Shown: one piece after another, positions 24,073 through 32,225 of the stretch
How the letters are laid out: every line of letters starts with the position of its first letter
Numbering within the stretch: position 1 is the first letter of the stretch
IMG/VR virus record: IMGVR_UViG_3300049847_000273
Span: 1 to 54,774 of that record
Reading direction: 5' to 3' (one strand)
Source of the DNA: a virus
Length of the DNA: 54,774 nucleotides
The notes under the pieces: generated by a model
Database searches by the model: none
Seen by the model: only the letters and a program-made list of their open reading frames with translations
Told to the model about the DNA's origin: nothing
Position numbers and translations under genes: made by a program

Positions 24073-24171
24073 ACCCATCTCTTTGTGTTACCAAGGATGG
24101 GCTTTCGTTTTAATTAACCTAAAAATATTTTATGACTTCACAAATGTAGTTTTTTAATTTTAAATTTCAAA
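24073..24171 (-). promoter_or_regulatory. Upstream promoter and terminator before the capsid-tail promoter
   Basis: A second promoter (TTTG 24171-24168, TACATTTG 24148-24141, 19 bases apart) reads left into AATTAACC (24112-24119) and then a hairpin CCCATC / GATGGG (24074-24101) followed by seven T residues. The -33 box overlaps the end of the gene at 24160. This transcript would stop before the capsid promoter unless antiterminated. Confidence 0.6.
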
Positions 24172-24528
24172 CATATTTAATGTTCCTTTTGTTTTTGCAT
24201 TTTGCTGTTGGCGCAACTTGAACTCTTTACTAATCCAAGTTTTCAAATCCCTGCCATGAGCTACTTTGTGTCTTGACTTTGTGAATCCGTGATGAAAAAT
24301 CAACCCTACTCTAGATAGATTACAGAATACTGCTCCGTAAACATTTACTTGAACAGGAATTGGATTTCCTGAGGCATAATAAGCCTCTTTCAAGTCATCC
24401 GAACTAAACCATTTGAACTGTGTTTTTACCCATTGTTCAGCAAAAGCAAATATTCTATTGAAGTCTTGTTTGTTTCCATATATTACGCTTTCAATAGCTT
24501 CCTCTTTAGTTTGGATTTCCTTTCTCAT
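24160..24528 (-). CDS. Hypothetical protein of the recombination module (122 aa)
   Basis: 122 residues, basic, with FRQQ-type helical end and the central part SRVGLIFHHGFTKSRHKVAHG rich in His. It overlaps the exonuclease gene by 4 bases (ATGA), so it is part of the recombination operon. The His-rich segment followed by RDLKTWIS could be a nuclease-like or zinc-binding core; I cannot assign it. Confidence 0.5.
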   Translation of the reverse strand: MRKEIQTKEEAIESVIYGNKQDFNRIFAFAEQWVKTQFKWFSSDDLKEAYYASGNPIPVQVNVYGAVFCNLSRVGLIFHHGFTKSRHKVAHGRDLKTWISKEFKLRQQQNAKTKGTLNMFEI

Positions 24529-25253
24529 GTACCTAGAATTTTCTCAGCCATCATTACTCTCTTGGTTAGTGCTATGACATCTTCTGTTGGAACATCAAAC
24601 TCAAACTTTACGCAGTTTGGCCATTGTATGTTTCCTGGAATATACGGTAGCTCGTACAGCTCTTTTTCGTATATCCATCGAACCTGCCAATCCATCATGC
24701 CTAGCTTTTCCATAGCGAAATCTGTATTGGATAACTTCTCTCTAACAGCAATCAATTGTTGTTCTGTAGGTGTAAAAGCTATGATTTCTGCTTTAGAGAA
24801 GCCAAGTAAGATAGCGTTTGAAACCACTTGCCAATAAATCTCTTTGTTATTGGCTTTTATCCTATTCAAGTCCTCCAACATCAAATCCCTGGATAGTTCG
24901 TAAAAGGCTTTTGGATAGAAGCATTTCATCTCTACAGCCTTGTTTGAAGTCTTAGCATCAGGCGATCCCGTCCAGTAAGGATACTTAGGATGCACTATTG
25001 TTTCCACCGAACACAAGGAATACTCCAAACCCATTTCTTCCTCAAAACCGATAACCTCCATTACTTTTCCCCAAGTCAAAGGTTGAGAATGCGCTCCCAA
25101 ATCTATGGAGCGACCCAAACATCTTTCTGCTCGTTTTTCTTCAATGTAAGTTATTGCAGGTGCGCCAAAACCACCTTCACCACGCCCATCTGTCATTAAC
25201 TTCCAAATGTTACTTGAAGTAAACCTGCCGATTCTATTTTTATTTGCTATCAT
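24525..25253 (-). CDS. YqaJ/lambda-Exo-type recombination exonuclease
   Basis: 242 residues. It has the PD-(D/E)XK nuclease signature: GSPDAK (96-101, Asp99), then VEMK (107-110, Glu108 and Lys110), preceded by the helix with KVMEVIGFEEEMG. Such exonucleases resect double-strand ends to give 3' tails for a single-strand annealing protein. The RecT gene is two genes upstream, which supports the pair. Confidence 0.8.
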   Translation of the reverse strand: MIANKNRIGRFTSSNIWKLMTDGRGEGGFGAPAITYIEEKRAERCLGRSIDLGAHSQPLTWGKVMEVIGFEEEMGLEYSLCSVETIVHPKYPYWTGSPDAKTSNKAVEMKCFYPKAFYELSRDLMLEDLNRIKANNKEIYWQVVSNAILLGFSKAEIIAFTPTEQQLIAVREKLSNTDFAMEKLGMMDWQVRWIYEKELYELPYIPGNIQWPNCVKFEFDVPTEDVIALTKRVMMAEKILGT

Positions 25254-25256
25254 ACG

Positions 25257-25694
25257 CTAGTTTTTTATGAATGTTCCATCTACTGTTTTGCCTTTTCTGT
25301 CTTTGATTTCGTTCCAAGCTATGTTAGCACATTCAACTAAATCCAACTTCAATTTATATGATATATCTCTTAAAGAATGAAATTTATAATAAAACTCATC
25401 AGCTATTATTGAAGAAATTACAGCCCAATCAACATAGTCATTATAACACTCCTCATCAATAATAAAGTTATTGATGTTTTCATTTGTTTGTTTCGATAAA
25501 ATAACCAAAACAACAAAAATATCCCCAATAGCATCTTTCTGAAGCGATACATCTTTTTTCAAAATTGCACTTGCCAATTCTCCGCATTCCTCAACAAGTT
25601 TCAAACGTTGCTTTGGAGCACAATCTTCTGTGTGAATGTTTCGTTCTTTTGCCCAATTGATAATTAGGGATTGTAACTCATTTAAACTATACAT
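25257..25694 (-). CDS. MazG-like nucleotide pyrophosphohydrolase
   Basis: 145 residues. The motif KLVEECGELASAIL (33-46, EExxE) and DAIGDIFVVL (from 54) are the metal-binding motifs of the all-alpha NTP pyrophosphohydrolase (MazG/dUTPase-like) group. It hydrolyses nucleoside triphosphates; in phages it may lower ppGpp or clean up modified nucleotides. It lies between RecT and exonuclease genes and overlaps the RecT gene by 8 bases. Confidence 0.75.
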   Translation of the reverse strand: MYSLNELQSLIINWAKERNIHTEDCAPKQRLKLVEECGELASAILKKDVSLQKDAIGDIFVVLVILSKQTNENINNFIIDEECYNDYVDWAVISSIIADEFYYKFHSLRDISYKLKLDLVECANIAWNEIKDRKGKTVDGTFIKN

Positions 25695-26538
25695 CTTTAG
25701 GTAATTTTGAGGTTAAGAATTTAATTGCCTTGTCGTAGGAAACTGACTCTTTTTCTTTGATGATTCTTTTTGTGTAAGTCACTTCTTCATCTGTAATTAG
25801 TTCTTCTGTCTTACTTAGCAAATCAATCAATACTTCTAGCTTGTTGTCCTCGTTGTCTTTTATTTCTACGTGAGGTACATCAGAAACATCTCCATCAGAA
25901 ATATCAGTTCCTTTGATAGTATTGTACAACCATCTTTTTGCTTTTCTCTCAGCCTTACCAATCAAAGCATCATAGGAAGTGTACTCATTGGATTTTATTG
26001 GGAATTCAATTTCTTGTTTCTTGGCTACTTCTCCATCAAACTGCCAATCAATACGAACTTTTACATAAGCTACTTTTTGACCTAATGGCTGTTGGATACT
26101 TGTATAAGTGAAATTCTTTTTCAATCCTTTCATTTTATCCAATAAAGCACCAAATCCCTCTCTTGTTGGATACATATTACCACCAATAATATTAAACTGA
26201 TTTCCTGTAACTTCTAACCCTAAGAATGTCGCTTCAATCAAACACTCTTTTACAATATCCATTGGATAGCCAGGACCTTTCTCAGTAACCCATTTCCCTC
26301 CTTGTTGCTTTTTAACCGTATCTTGGTCGGTCTTGAATCCAAGGCTTGTTCCTTGCAATGCCATAATAGGCTTCATATATTCATCAGACAATTGTTCTTT
26401 GATAATATCTATCGCTGAACTCATTACAAATGCTTTCTGAAACCCATTTACATTTGACGCTAATACCGTTGAAATCTCAGTATCTATTACTTTGGATATT
26501 GACAAAAACTTGTCTCCTGCTTTTACTAAATTTGACAT
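25687..26538 (-). CDS. recT: RecT-type single-strand annealing protein
   Basis: 283 residues. Sequence blocks PMALQ-like start (KPIMALQGTSLGFKTDQD), MDIVKECLIEATFLGLEV, FNIIGGNMYPTREGFGALL and RKAKRWLYNTIKGTDISDGD match the RecT family that anneals complementary strands during phage recombination. Paired with the exonuclease at 24525. Length is as expected. Confidence 0.85.
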   Translation of the reverse strand: MSNLVKAGDKFLSISKVIDTEISTVLASNVNGFQKAFVMSSAIDIIKEQLSDEYMKPIMALQGTSLGFKTDQDTVKKQQGGKWVTEKGPGYPMDIVKECLIEATFLGLEVTGNQFNIIGGNMYPTREGFGALLDKMKGLKKNFTYTSIQQPLGQKVAYVKVRIDWQFDGEVAKKQEIEFPIKSNEYTSYDALIGKAERKAKRWLYNTIKGTDISDGDVSDVPHVEIKDNEDNKLEVLIDLLSKTEELITDEEVTYTKRIIKEKESVSYDKAIKFLTSKLPKDV

Positions 26539-26541
26539 AAT

Positions 26542-27831
26542 TTATAGGTTTTCTAATTCGGTTAATAATTGCTTGTGTAAATAAACAACTCTGTTGGAAG
26601 CTTCAATTGAGAACGCCTTTATTTCTTCGTTTTTAGAGTCAAAGAACATTGGGAAACTTATCAAGCATTCGTTTAGAGTGTTTTTATAGATCTCTTTGTC
26701 CTGAGCCAATCTCTTAAATCTAGCCTTGTTCTCTTTATTTAATCGTTCTGCATCTTCTTTTGCTAACTTTTCGTCAATGGCTTTTTGCTTTTCGGCTTCT
26801 TCTAAATCTGATTTATACTTTTCAATATACGATTTTGCATCTGTAATAATATTTTCAAAGTCAATAGCATCGGCATCATATATTTTACCTTGCCTTAAAG
26901 CGTACTTTTCTACACCATTTAAACTCAAATAAAATCCGTCATTTTCTTTGAAAACAAAACCTATCTCAGCTAATCTATTTTTACGAATATCAAAAATAGC
27001 TTCCTTGTCCGCTTTAGCTTTGGCTTCTTTTTCTGCATTCTCAGCTATCAATCTTTCCTCAGCTTCTTGCTTTGCTAATTGCTCGGCTTCAAATAAAGAT
27101 TTTTTAGACTCTAAAATCATATCGTAGTGCATTTCACTCAGTTCTGATAGTTTTGTTAAATCTACTTGCTCTCCGTAAGCTACATAAGGCACAATCTCAA
27201 CAAGTCTTTTGTTTTGAAGTTCCAATCTCTCGTTTTCTAATCGCTGTACTTCTTTTTCTTGAATGTCGGCACACTTCAAATCCCAAGATGATTGTACTCT
27301 TGTTCTTGCTTGCTCGAAAAGAATATCAAATTCTTCATAATCGAAATCAACATTTACAAGTCCATCCAACATTGTCTTGTGCAATTCCACATTTTTAATT
27401 GTTGTTCCCTGGATGATGGTGTAGCTATCGGATTCAAACGTATCAATCTTAGCTTTTATCTTTTCCATACGCTCTTGCTCTAAACGTTCTTTTTCGGCTT
27501 TCTCGGCTTCTTTTATCGCTTCGTATCGTTTTACCTCGCTTTGCTGTTTTTCTTCGTGAGGCAACGTAATAGCAATCAAATTCTCGGTTTCAGTCTTCAC
27601 TTCTTTTCTGAACGATGTTAGCTGTGAAGCAATCACCTTGTCTTGCTTTTCTAATTCCGTTCTACCTTTCAACAATGCTGTTCTTGACTTGCAAGCTGCA
27701 TCATACGTTTTTGAATCCACAATCTCTACATAAGGATTGTCCGCTACCAATTGTTGTTGCTTTTCTTTCCAACCTTGTAGCTCTGGAAGGTTCGAAACTT
27801 TTAAGTCTTGTAATTGCAATGATTTTTCCAT
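26542..27831 (-). CDS. Coiled-coil protein of the RecT operon
   Basis: About 429 residues from the Met at 27831 (MEKSLQLQDL); the longer frame to 27867 would overlap the upstream gene. Strongly helical, with long Glu/Lys/Arg runs (AEKERLEQERMEKIKAKID, AKQEAEERLIAENAEKEAK). It resembles DUF1351-like phage proteins that accompany RecT or Erf genes. An assembly or regulator role for recombination is likely but not defined. It lies 4 bases upstream of recT. Confidence 0.6.
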   Translation of the reverse strand: MEKSLQLQDLKVSNLPELQGWKEKQQQLVADNPYVEIVDSKTYDAACKSRTALLKGRTELEKQDKVIASQLTSFRKEVKTETENLIAITLPHEEKQQSEVKRYEAIKEAEKAEKERLEQERMEKIKAKIDTFESDSYTIIQGTTIKNVELHKTMLDGLVNVDFDYEEFDILFEQARTRVQSSWDLKCADIQEKEVQRLENERLELQNKRLVEIVPYVAYGEQVDLTKLSELSEMHYDMILESKKSLFEAEQLAKQEAEERLIAENAEKEAKAKADKEAIFDIRKNRLAEIGFVFKENDGFYLSLNGVEKYALRQGKIYDADAIDFENIITDAKSYIEKYKSDLEEAEKQKAIDEKLAKEDAERLNKENKARFKRLAQDKEIYKNTLNECLISFPMFFDSKNEEIKAFSIEASNRVVYLHKQLLTELENL

Positions 27832-27844
27832 TTTAATTCTTTTT

Positions 27845-28045
27845 TTAGTTAAATAATGTTTCAGCAATATGCTCTACGAATAATTCAATCTTGTATCTTA
27901 CATTGAATATCTTAAATCCTAACGACTTTCTAAAAACAGCTACTTCATCAGCGTATAAAAACTCATAAGGCATTCCGTGAAATTCTTTGTTGTAAATGAG
28001 ATGCTTCTCATAATACAGCTTCAAGGTATCCTCTTTTCTACTCAT
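27845..28045 (-). CDS. Small hypothetical protein (66 aa)
   Basis: Met at 28045 (MSRKEDTLKLYYEKHL) is the likely start; the upstream extension overlaps another small gene. The 66 residues contain aromatic-rich NKEFHGMPYEFLYADEV. The start overlaps the stop of the 48-residue gene within 8 bases. The family is unknown. Confidence 0.5.
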   Translation of the reverse strand: MSRKEDTLKLYYEKHLIYNKEFHGMPYEFLYADEVAVFRKSLGFKIFNVRYKIELFVEHIAETLFN

Positions 28046-28184
28046 CGTAATTTTTATAAAGGTTAGACAATGGCCTATCGTAATCAGGATAATAAATAGG
28101 CTTTTGGTACTTCGTAACAACTAACTCCTTTACTTTTGGATAGCCGTCTTCTCTGATTTCTTGGATGGATTCAAAATCTGTCAT
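28038..28184 (-). CDS. Small hypothetical protein (48 aa)
   Basis: An unbroken 48-codon frame from ATG at 28184 (MTDFESIQEIREDGYPKV) to TAG at 28038, with Tyr/Asp-rich end. Its start overlaps the stop of the gene at 28181 (ATGA) and its stop overlaps the start of the next gene. These tight overlaps strongly support translation. No family is recognised. Confidence 0.55.
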   Translation of the reverse strand: MTDFESIQEIREDGYPKVKELVVTKYQKPIYYPDYDRPLSNLYKNYDE

Positions 28185-28369
28185 ACGTTTTTGGTTTTTT
28201 CATTGATACAATAAATTCTTTTGTAATTCTTAACAGTTAGTTCAAACTGCGCTAGAGCTTCTTTGATGGATGGTGCCGATATTTCAGCTTCGTAATCTAC
28301 GCACTGATCGTATTCTTCTTTCCAGTAATAAACAATATAAGACCTTACCCCTACAATTTGCTTACCCAT
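28181..28369 (-). CDS. Small hypothetical protein (62 aa)
   Basis: 62 residues: beta-like start GKQIVGVRSYIVYYWKEEYD, then the helix IKEALAQFELTVKNYKRIY. It looks like a compact single domain with two Cys. It is 1 base after the HTH gene at 28371 and overlaps the next gene's start, so it belongs to the same operon. Unknown function. Confidence 0.5.
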   Translation of the reverse strand: MGKQIVGVRSYIVYYWKEEYDQCVDYEAEISAPSIKEALAQFELTVKNYKRIYCINEKTKNV

Positions 28370-28370
28370 C

Positions 28371-28616
28371 TTAACAAGATTTTACAAAGTCCTTGAAGTC
28401 TATATCGTACTTCTCCAAAAACTCAAAGATTACTCTAACCGACTTTGGTGCTTCCTTACCCCAATCTGTCAATGTTACTGAACTGATTCCAAATTCCTCA
28501 GCAAAAGAAACACCTGTTATCTTTATACCCTTTTCTCTCTTTAGTTTAGCGAATACATTCTGAGCATCGATAAACACTTTCTTTACCTTTTTAGGCTTTA
28601 CTGCTTTTTTTGACAT
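28371..28616 (-). CDS. Small HTH regulator (81 aa)
   Basis: Met at 28616 is the likely start; the extension to 28673 overlaps the promoter. A basic start (KAVKPKKVKKVF) precedes a helix-turn-helix-like region (KITGVSFAEEFGISSVTLTDW), with features of phage Cro/CI or Bacteroidota-type HTH. First gene of the recombination operon (28616-24160) with its own promoter, so it may control this operon. Not certain. Confidence 0.5.
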   Translation of the reverse strand: MSKKAVKPKKVKKVFIDAQNVFAKLKREKGIKITGVSFAEEFGISSVTLTDWGKEAPKSVRVIFEFLEKYDIDFKDFVKSC

Positions 28617-28639
28617 AATTAAATATTTAATGTTTGATG

Positions 28640-28669
28640 CAAATATATAATTTTTATTTAATAAACAAA
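28640..28669 (-). promoter_or_regulatory. Promoter for the RecT operon
   Basis: Minus strand TATATTTG (28647-28640) with TTTG at 28669-28666, 18 bases apart, in a very AT-rich stretch just after a terminator (28713-28740). Confidence 0.75.
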
Positions 28670-28712
28670 GCATTACTTTTAAATTATTAACTATTTATGA
28701 TAATAAATAAAA

Positions 28713-28740
28713 AAAGCCAATACATTTAAGTATTGGCTTT
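28713..28740 (-). terminator. Hairpin terminator
   Basis: Perfect 11-bp stem AAAGCCAATAC / GTATTGGCTTT followed on the minus strand by a T run. It ends the HNH gene transcript. Confidence 0.85.
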
Positions 28741-28751
28741 GTAATTTGTTT

Positions 28752-29246
28752 TTAAAATTGTATTGCTTTTTCAATTAAAAAAGAAATATGTTTTTCTTTT
28801 GTATCTAACAACACCCCTTCCTTATTTTTAAATATTAAAAGATTTTCATCAAGAATTAAGTGGGTATGAGCTTGTCTATGCTCTTTTATTTTCAAAACAA
28901 CAATATCTTCTAAATACTCTTTATTATAATTCCAATGATGTAATTCAAGGCCTTTTGGAATATTTAATTTTTTATTTAAACCCTTATACACCTTGCTTTT
29001 CTTCCAAGGCTTATCTTTATCCCATTCTAGCTGTTTAGATTTATAATTAAGCTTAACATATTTATCTCTATGCCTCTTTCTTTCCTTTTCCAATCCTTCA
29101 GGAGTTGAAATTAATTGCTCTAATCTTTTTGCTACATCAATTTTAGCGCAATTTTTACACTTATTCAAATGACCATCTTTCATTTGCTTGTGAGGGTAAT
29201 ACTCACTTAATGGTTTTTCTAAACCACATTTAAAACATTTTTTCAT
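28752..29246 (-). CDS. HNH endonuclease with zinc finger
   Basis: 164 residues. N-terminal zinc finger CFKC (4-7) and CKNC (30-33), with [19 protein letters not shown] typical of phage zinc-finger HNH proteins. The HNH core is [10 protein letters not shown] (99-108), followed by H123, H127 and H129 ([10 protein letters not shown]). Such free-standing nucleases are often homing enzymes in phage genomes. It has its own promoter and a structured leader upstream, and its own terminator, so it looks like a mobile unit inserted between ssb and the RecT operon. Confidence 0.75.
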   Translation of the reverse strand: MKKCFKCGLEKPLSEYYPHKQMKDGHLNKCKNCAKIDVAKRLEQLISTPEGLEKERKRHRDKYVKLNYKSKQLEWDKDKPWKKSKVYKGLNKKLNIPKGLELHHWNYNKEYLEDIVVLKIKEHRQAHTHLILDENLLIFKNKEGVLLDTKEKHISFLIEKAIQF

Positions 29247-29356
29247 AATTTACAAACAACCCCCTGATGAGTACCGCCAAGTAAACTCAAAAGAGGGTGT
29301 TAATTAAACTTTAATCTTGGCGGATTTCTCTACAAAGATATAAAATTTTCAATAAA
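29247..29356 (-). promoter_or_regulatory. Promoter and structured leader of the HNH gene
   Basis: -7 box TATCTTTG on the minus strand (29340-29333); no good -33 box. The 70-base leader carries an inverted repeat CCGCCAAG / CTTGGCGG (about 29268-29322) enclosing some 40 bases, and a run CCCCCTGAT before the start codon. Confidence 0.45.
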
Positions 29357-29779
29357 CTAAAACGGCAGTCCATCATCATCTACTTGTGTTGTTGCCGAAG
29401 GTGGACTCGGTTGCGGTTGAGCTACTGTTGCAACTTGTGGATAAGCACTGGCACCATTATTTGATGTTTCTGTTTTGGCACCTCCAAACTCTATCTCATC
29501 TACAATACACTTTAGTACTGCGTGAGTCTGTTGGTTTTGGGCCTGATACGTTTCAACTTCTGCTCTACCTTGTACGATAACATACGTTCCTTTCTTCAAA
29601 TAAGGCGATATAGCGACATTATTTGTGAAACGTGAACATCTTACCCAAGTCGTTCTTGTTTCTTCCTTAAACTTATCCGTTGTGGCTATACTGAAGTTTA
29701 TTACTTGCATATTACCACTTGGCAAATCATTTACTGTAGCATCGTTTCCCAAAAACCCAGCTAAAATTAGTTTCCTCAT
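29357..29779 (-). CDS. ssb: Single-stranded DNA-binding protein
   Basis: 140 residues. OB-fold region residues 1-105 (LAGFLGNDATVNDLPSGN, VINFSIATTDKF, WVRCSRFTNN, KGTYVIVQGRAEVETYQ). Then a Pro/Gln/Ser-rich linker and the acidic tip DDDGLPF, which recruits replication and repair partners in SSBs. It binds single-stranded DNA during phage replication. It sits 8 bases after the methyltransferase gene in the same operon. Confidence 0.9.
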   Translation of the reverse strand: MRKLILAGFLGNDATVNDLPSGNMQVINFSIATTDKFKEETRTTWVRCSRFTNNVAISPYLKKGTYVIVQGRAEVETYQAQNQQTHAVLKCIVDEIEFGGAKTETSNNGASAYPQVATVAQPQPSPPSATTQVDDDGLPF

Positions 29780-29786
29780 TGTTGTT

Positions 29787-31172
29787 TTATTTTAAATTTA
29801 ATTTCTTGATTATTTCTACCAAAACACCTACACAGATACTGTTACCAGCTTGTTTGTAGGCTTGACTGTCGCTGACATCCCAAACAAAATCTTTTACTCC
29901 TGGAATCCCAAAATTAAAGTCCATCAGTTTGAAGCACTCAATTGGCAAAAGCCTACGTATTCTTTGTTGGCTGTAAACGCCCTGATTACATTGAGTATCT
30001 AAAGTTTGACTTACTTTTTTACCAACTCTACCACGTCTTGTTTCTGAATTAGGATTTGAGAAGTTTATAGAATCTTCTTCTTCTTCTTCTGCTATGTCAA
30101 AGCCTTTTGAATTGTTGGTTGGAATCACAACCACATTATCCTTCTGAACTGTAGTCAATGTATTTGAAGTGCCGTTTTCGTTTATTTCAAGCATTTGCTC
30201 GGTTTCTAATCCTGATTTACGGCTTTTTGGGTTTTGTGGATTACGACCTCGTATTGCTCCTATTTTTATTCCTTCGCCTTTATTAGTTGATAATGTTGGA
30301 CTAACTCCTTCATCGCTATAAACATTTCCATTCATTCCATTTCCTGAAGGATTCACATTTGCTAATCTTATGATATTATCTGAAATATCTAATGATTTTG
30401 AACTTGATGTGATTGTAGATGCAACACTTTCTTCATCTTTAAAATTGATGTTTCCGTTATTAAAGTTAGAAGCTCTTGAATCAAAATAATTCAGCATTTT
30501 ATCACTCAAAAAATACTTTTCATCTACTTGATATTCCAATACATCTTTTAGTCTTTTTTCTAGCGGAAATGGCTTTGGGAACACAAAATTATTATCCTCA
30601 TCATCACGAATACCAATGATAAAAATACGCTCTCTATTTTGAGGAATTCCGTAGTGTTTAGCATTTAGTACTTGGTAGTAAATATGGTATGGCACCGAAT
30701 CATCACAAGGAAAAAATGTATGCAGTCCGTTTACTGATTTTCCGCCTAGATAGTTTATCCACTCTTGAAACGTTCTTCCGTATTCTGCTTTTGGATCAAC
30801 TTTGTCGTGAGATAGTAATCCTTTTACGTTTTCAAAAATAAAATACCTTGGTTTATTTTTTTGGATAAATTCCAATGAATTGAAAAACAAAATACCACGC
30901 TTATCCTCTTTACCTAATCGCTTTCCTGCTAAACTGAATGATTGGCAAGGAGGCGATGTCATATAGACGTCTAAACTTTCTTTTGGTATTTCACGTTCGT
31001 AAACATCTTTTGGGAAATACCTTGGAGTACCATAATTTAACTCAAATGTTTGTCTTGCGTACTTATCCATGTCACAAGCAAATAATTCATCATACTCAAT
31101 TCCTAATCTAATTAATGATTGATTAAATGCGCCTACTCCTGAAAAATCAGAACCTATTTTTATTTTTGTCAT
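29787..31172 (-). CDS. DNA (cytosine-5) methyltransferase
   Basis: 461 residues. All main C5 motifs are present: I (SDFSGVGAFNQSL, 8-20), IV with catalytic Cys76 (SPPCQSFSLAG), VI (ENVKGL, 114-119), VIII (QNRERIF, 178-184) and X (QAGNSICVG near the end). The long middle part (about 220-400) contains a target-recognition region with several similar segments (SNTLTT, SPTLST, SQTLDT), a pattern known in multi-specific phage methyltransferases. It probably protects phage DNA from host restriction; no matching nuclease gene is next to it. Confidence 0.9.
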   Translation of the reverse strand: MTKIKIGSDFSGVGAFNQSLIRLGIEYDELFACDMDKYARQTFELNYGTPRYFPKDVYEREIPKESLDVYMTSPPCQSFSLAGKRLGKEDKRGILFFNSLEFIQKNKPRYFIFENVKGLLSHDKVDPKAEYGRTFQEWINYLGGKSVNGLHTFFPCDDSVPYHIYYQVLNAKHYGIPQNRERIFIIGIRDDEDNNFVFPKPFPLEKRLKDVLEYQVDEKYFLSDKMLNYFDSRASNFNNGNINFKDEESVASTITSSSKSLDISDNIIRLANVNPSGNGMNGNVYSDEGVSPTLSTNKGEGIKIGAIRGRNPQNPKSRKSGLETEQMLEINENGTSNTLTTVQKDNVVVIPTNNSKGFDIAEEEEEDSINFSNPNSETRRGRVGKKVSQTLDTQCNQGVYSQQRIRRLLPIECFKLMDFNFGIPGVKDFVWDVSDSQAYKQAGNSICVGVLVEIIKKLNLK

Positions 31173-31645
31173 TATAGTTCACTTTTTTTTATTCCGGAAA
31201 TATTACTGTATTGATATTGTTTTGATAGTTTAGGGTTTGTTTCTAGCTCGCCATTGTGCTTTAAACAACAAGCTCTCAAATATCTTTTGTCAATAAGTAG
31301 CGGAATATTGTTTTCTTTTGCCCATTCGTCTGCAAATCCTTTTCTTTTCATTAGATGTTCTACGGTATTGGCTACATTTGTGCATCCATCTATAAAACAC
31401 TTGAATTTTGCTTCCGATAAAACTTCTATTCTAACCTTTTGATAAACAGTATTCAATTCCTTTCTTTTCTCACTCACTTTCGGAATAGAATACTTTTTCT
31501 TTGGCTTATCAGGGTTCATTGATTTCAATTTAAGGTTTATAGGTTTTGCATACTTAAATTGACAATTAGCGGAACAGTATTTCTGAAATGAATTATAAGG
31601 TTGAAATTCTGTTCCGCATTTGCATTGTTTTAGCTTAGAGCGCAA
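31172..31645 (-). CDS. NinG/Rap-like recombination nuclease
   Basis: 157 residues. Zinc-finger start CKCGTEFQPYNSFQKYCSAN (C8, C10, C24, C28) as in lambda NinG (Rap). Later an HNH-like part: VEHLMKRKGFADEW and ACCLKHNGELETNP. NinG proteins act on branched DNA in phage recombination. It overlaps the next gene by one base and lies between the RusA-like and methyltransferase genes. Confidence 0.65.
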   Translation of the reverse strand: MRSKLKQCKCGTEFQPYNSFQKYCSANCQFKYAKPINLKLKSMNPDKPKKKYSIPKVSEKRKELNTVYQKVRIEVLSEAKFKCFIDGCTNVANTVEHLMKRKGFADEWAKENNIPLLIDKRYLRACCLKHNGELETNPKLSKQYQYSNISGIKKSEL

Positions 31646-32213
31646 CTCTCATGTTGTTAAGTCCTGACTCCTCTTGTTCCTCTTGACTGATTAAATCCAT
31701 CAAATCAGGTTGAGCTTTTTTGTTCTTGAAAAGATACATCCAAACTTCTTGCTGAATGTCATCAAACAAATCTGTTGCCTTGGCATTAATATCCTCGTTT
31801 TCATCCGTGAATCTAATCGTTGGAGATGTAAGCCCCACCTTTCCTGATTCGGTGCTTCTACTGCCAGTTATTTTAATGCCTAGATACTGCTCCTTACCTA
31901 CTAATACAACTCCATTCACATTGTACCTGTCAATTTCTTCTTTGTAGCCTCTGATGGCTTCTTTTAAAGCCTCATCGTTTTTACGGCAATTCTCTATAGC
32001 TAATTCCCAACCGTCCAACGAATCCATGCTAACAGCAAACAACTCTTTGAGTTCGTCTAGCTTGTTGGCAATATCAGGATGTGGCAACGTATCGGATTCT
32101 ACCGTAAACAACTCATTGTTGTTGCCTTTTTGCCAAAAGGAAATGTTCAATCCTTTTTTACTGTTGAGTTTTACTTTTTGCAAGTCAAACTCCTCTAATG
32201 TCAACTTTTTCAT
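31635..32213 (-). CDS. Hypothetical replication-module protein (192 aa)
   Basis: 192 residues, acidic (DENEDINAKATDLFDDIQQE), mixed beta and helix. The part NGVVLVGKEQYLGIKITGSR and the closing helical region suggest a nucleic-acid-related protein often found next to phage recombination genes in Flavobacteriia. I do not recognise a defined family. Overlaps the NinG-like gene by 11 bases. Confidence 0.5.
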   Translation of the reverse strand: MKKLTLEEFDLQKVKLNSKKGLNISFWQKGNNNELFTVESDTLPHPDIANKLDELKELFAVSMDSLDGWELAIENCRKNDEALKEAIRGYKEEIDRYNVNGVVLVGKEQYLGIKITGSRSTESGKVGLTSPTIRFTDENEDINAKATDLFDDIQQEVWMYLFKNKKAQPDLMDLISQEEQEESGLNNMRVAL

Positions 32214-32225
32214 ATTTATGGGTTT

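Noticed and set aside
28371-28616. CI-like prophage repressor
   Set aside because: Only 81 residues, one weak HTH, no dimer or protease domain; kept as a possible small regulator only.
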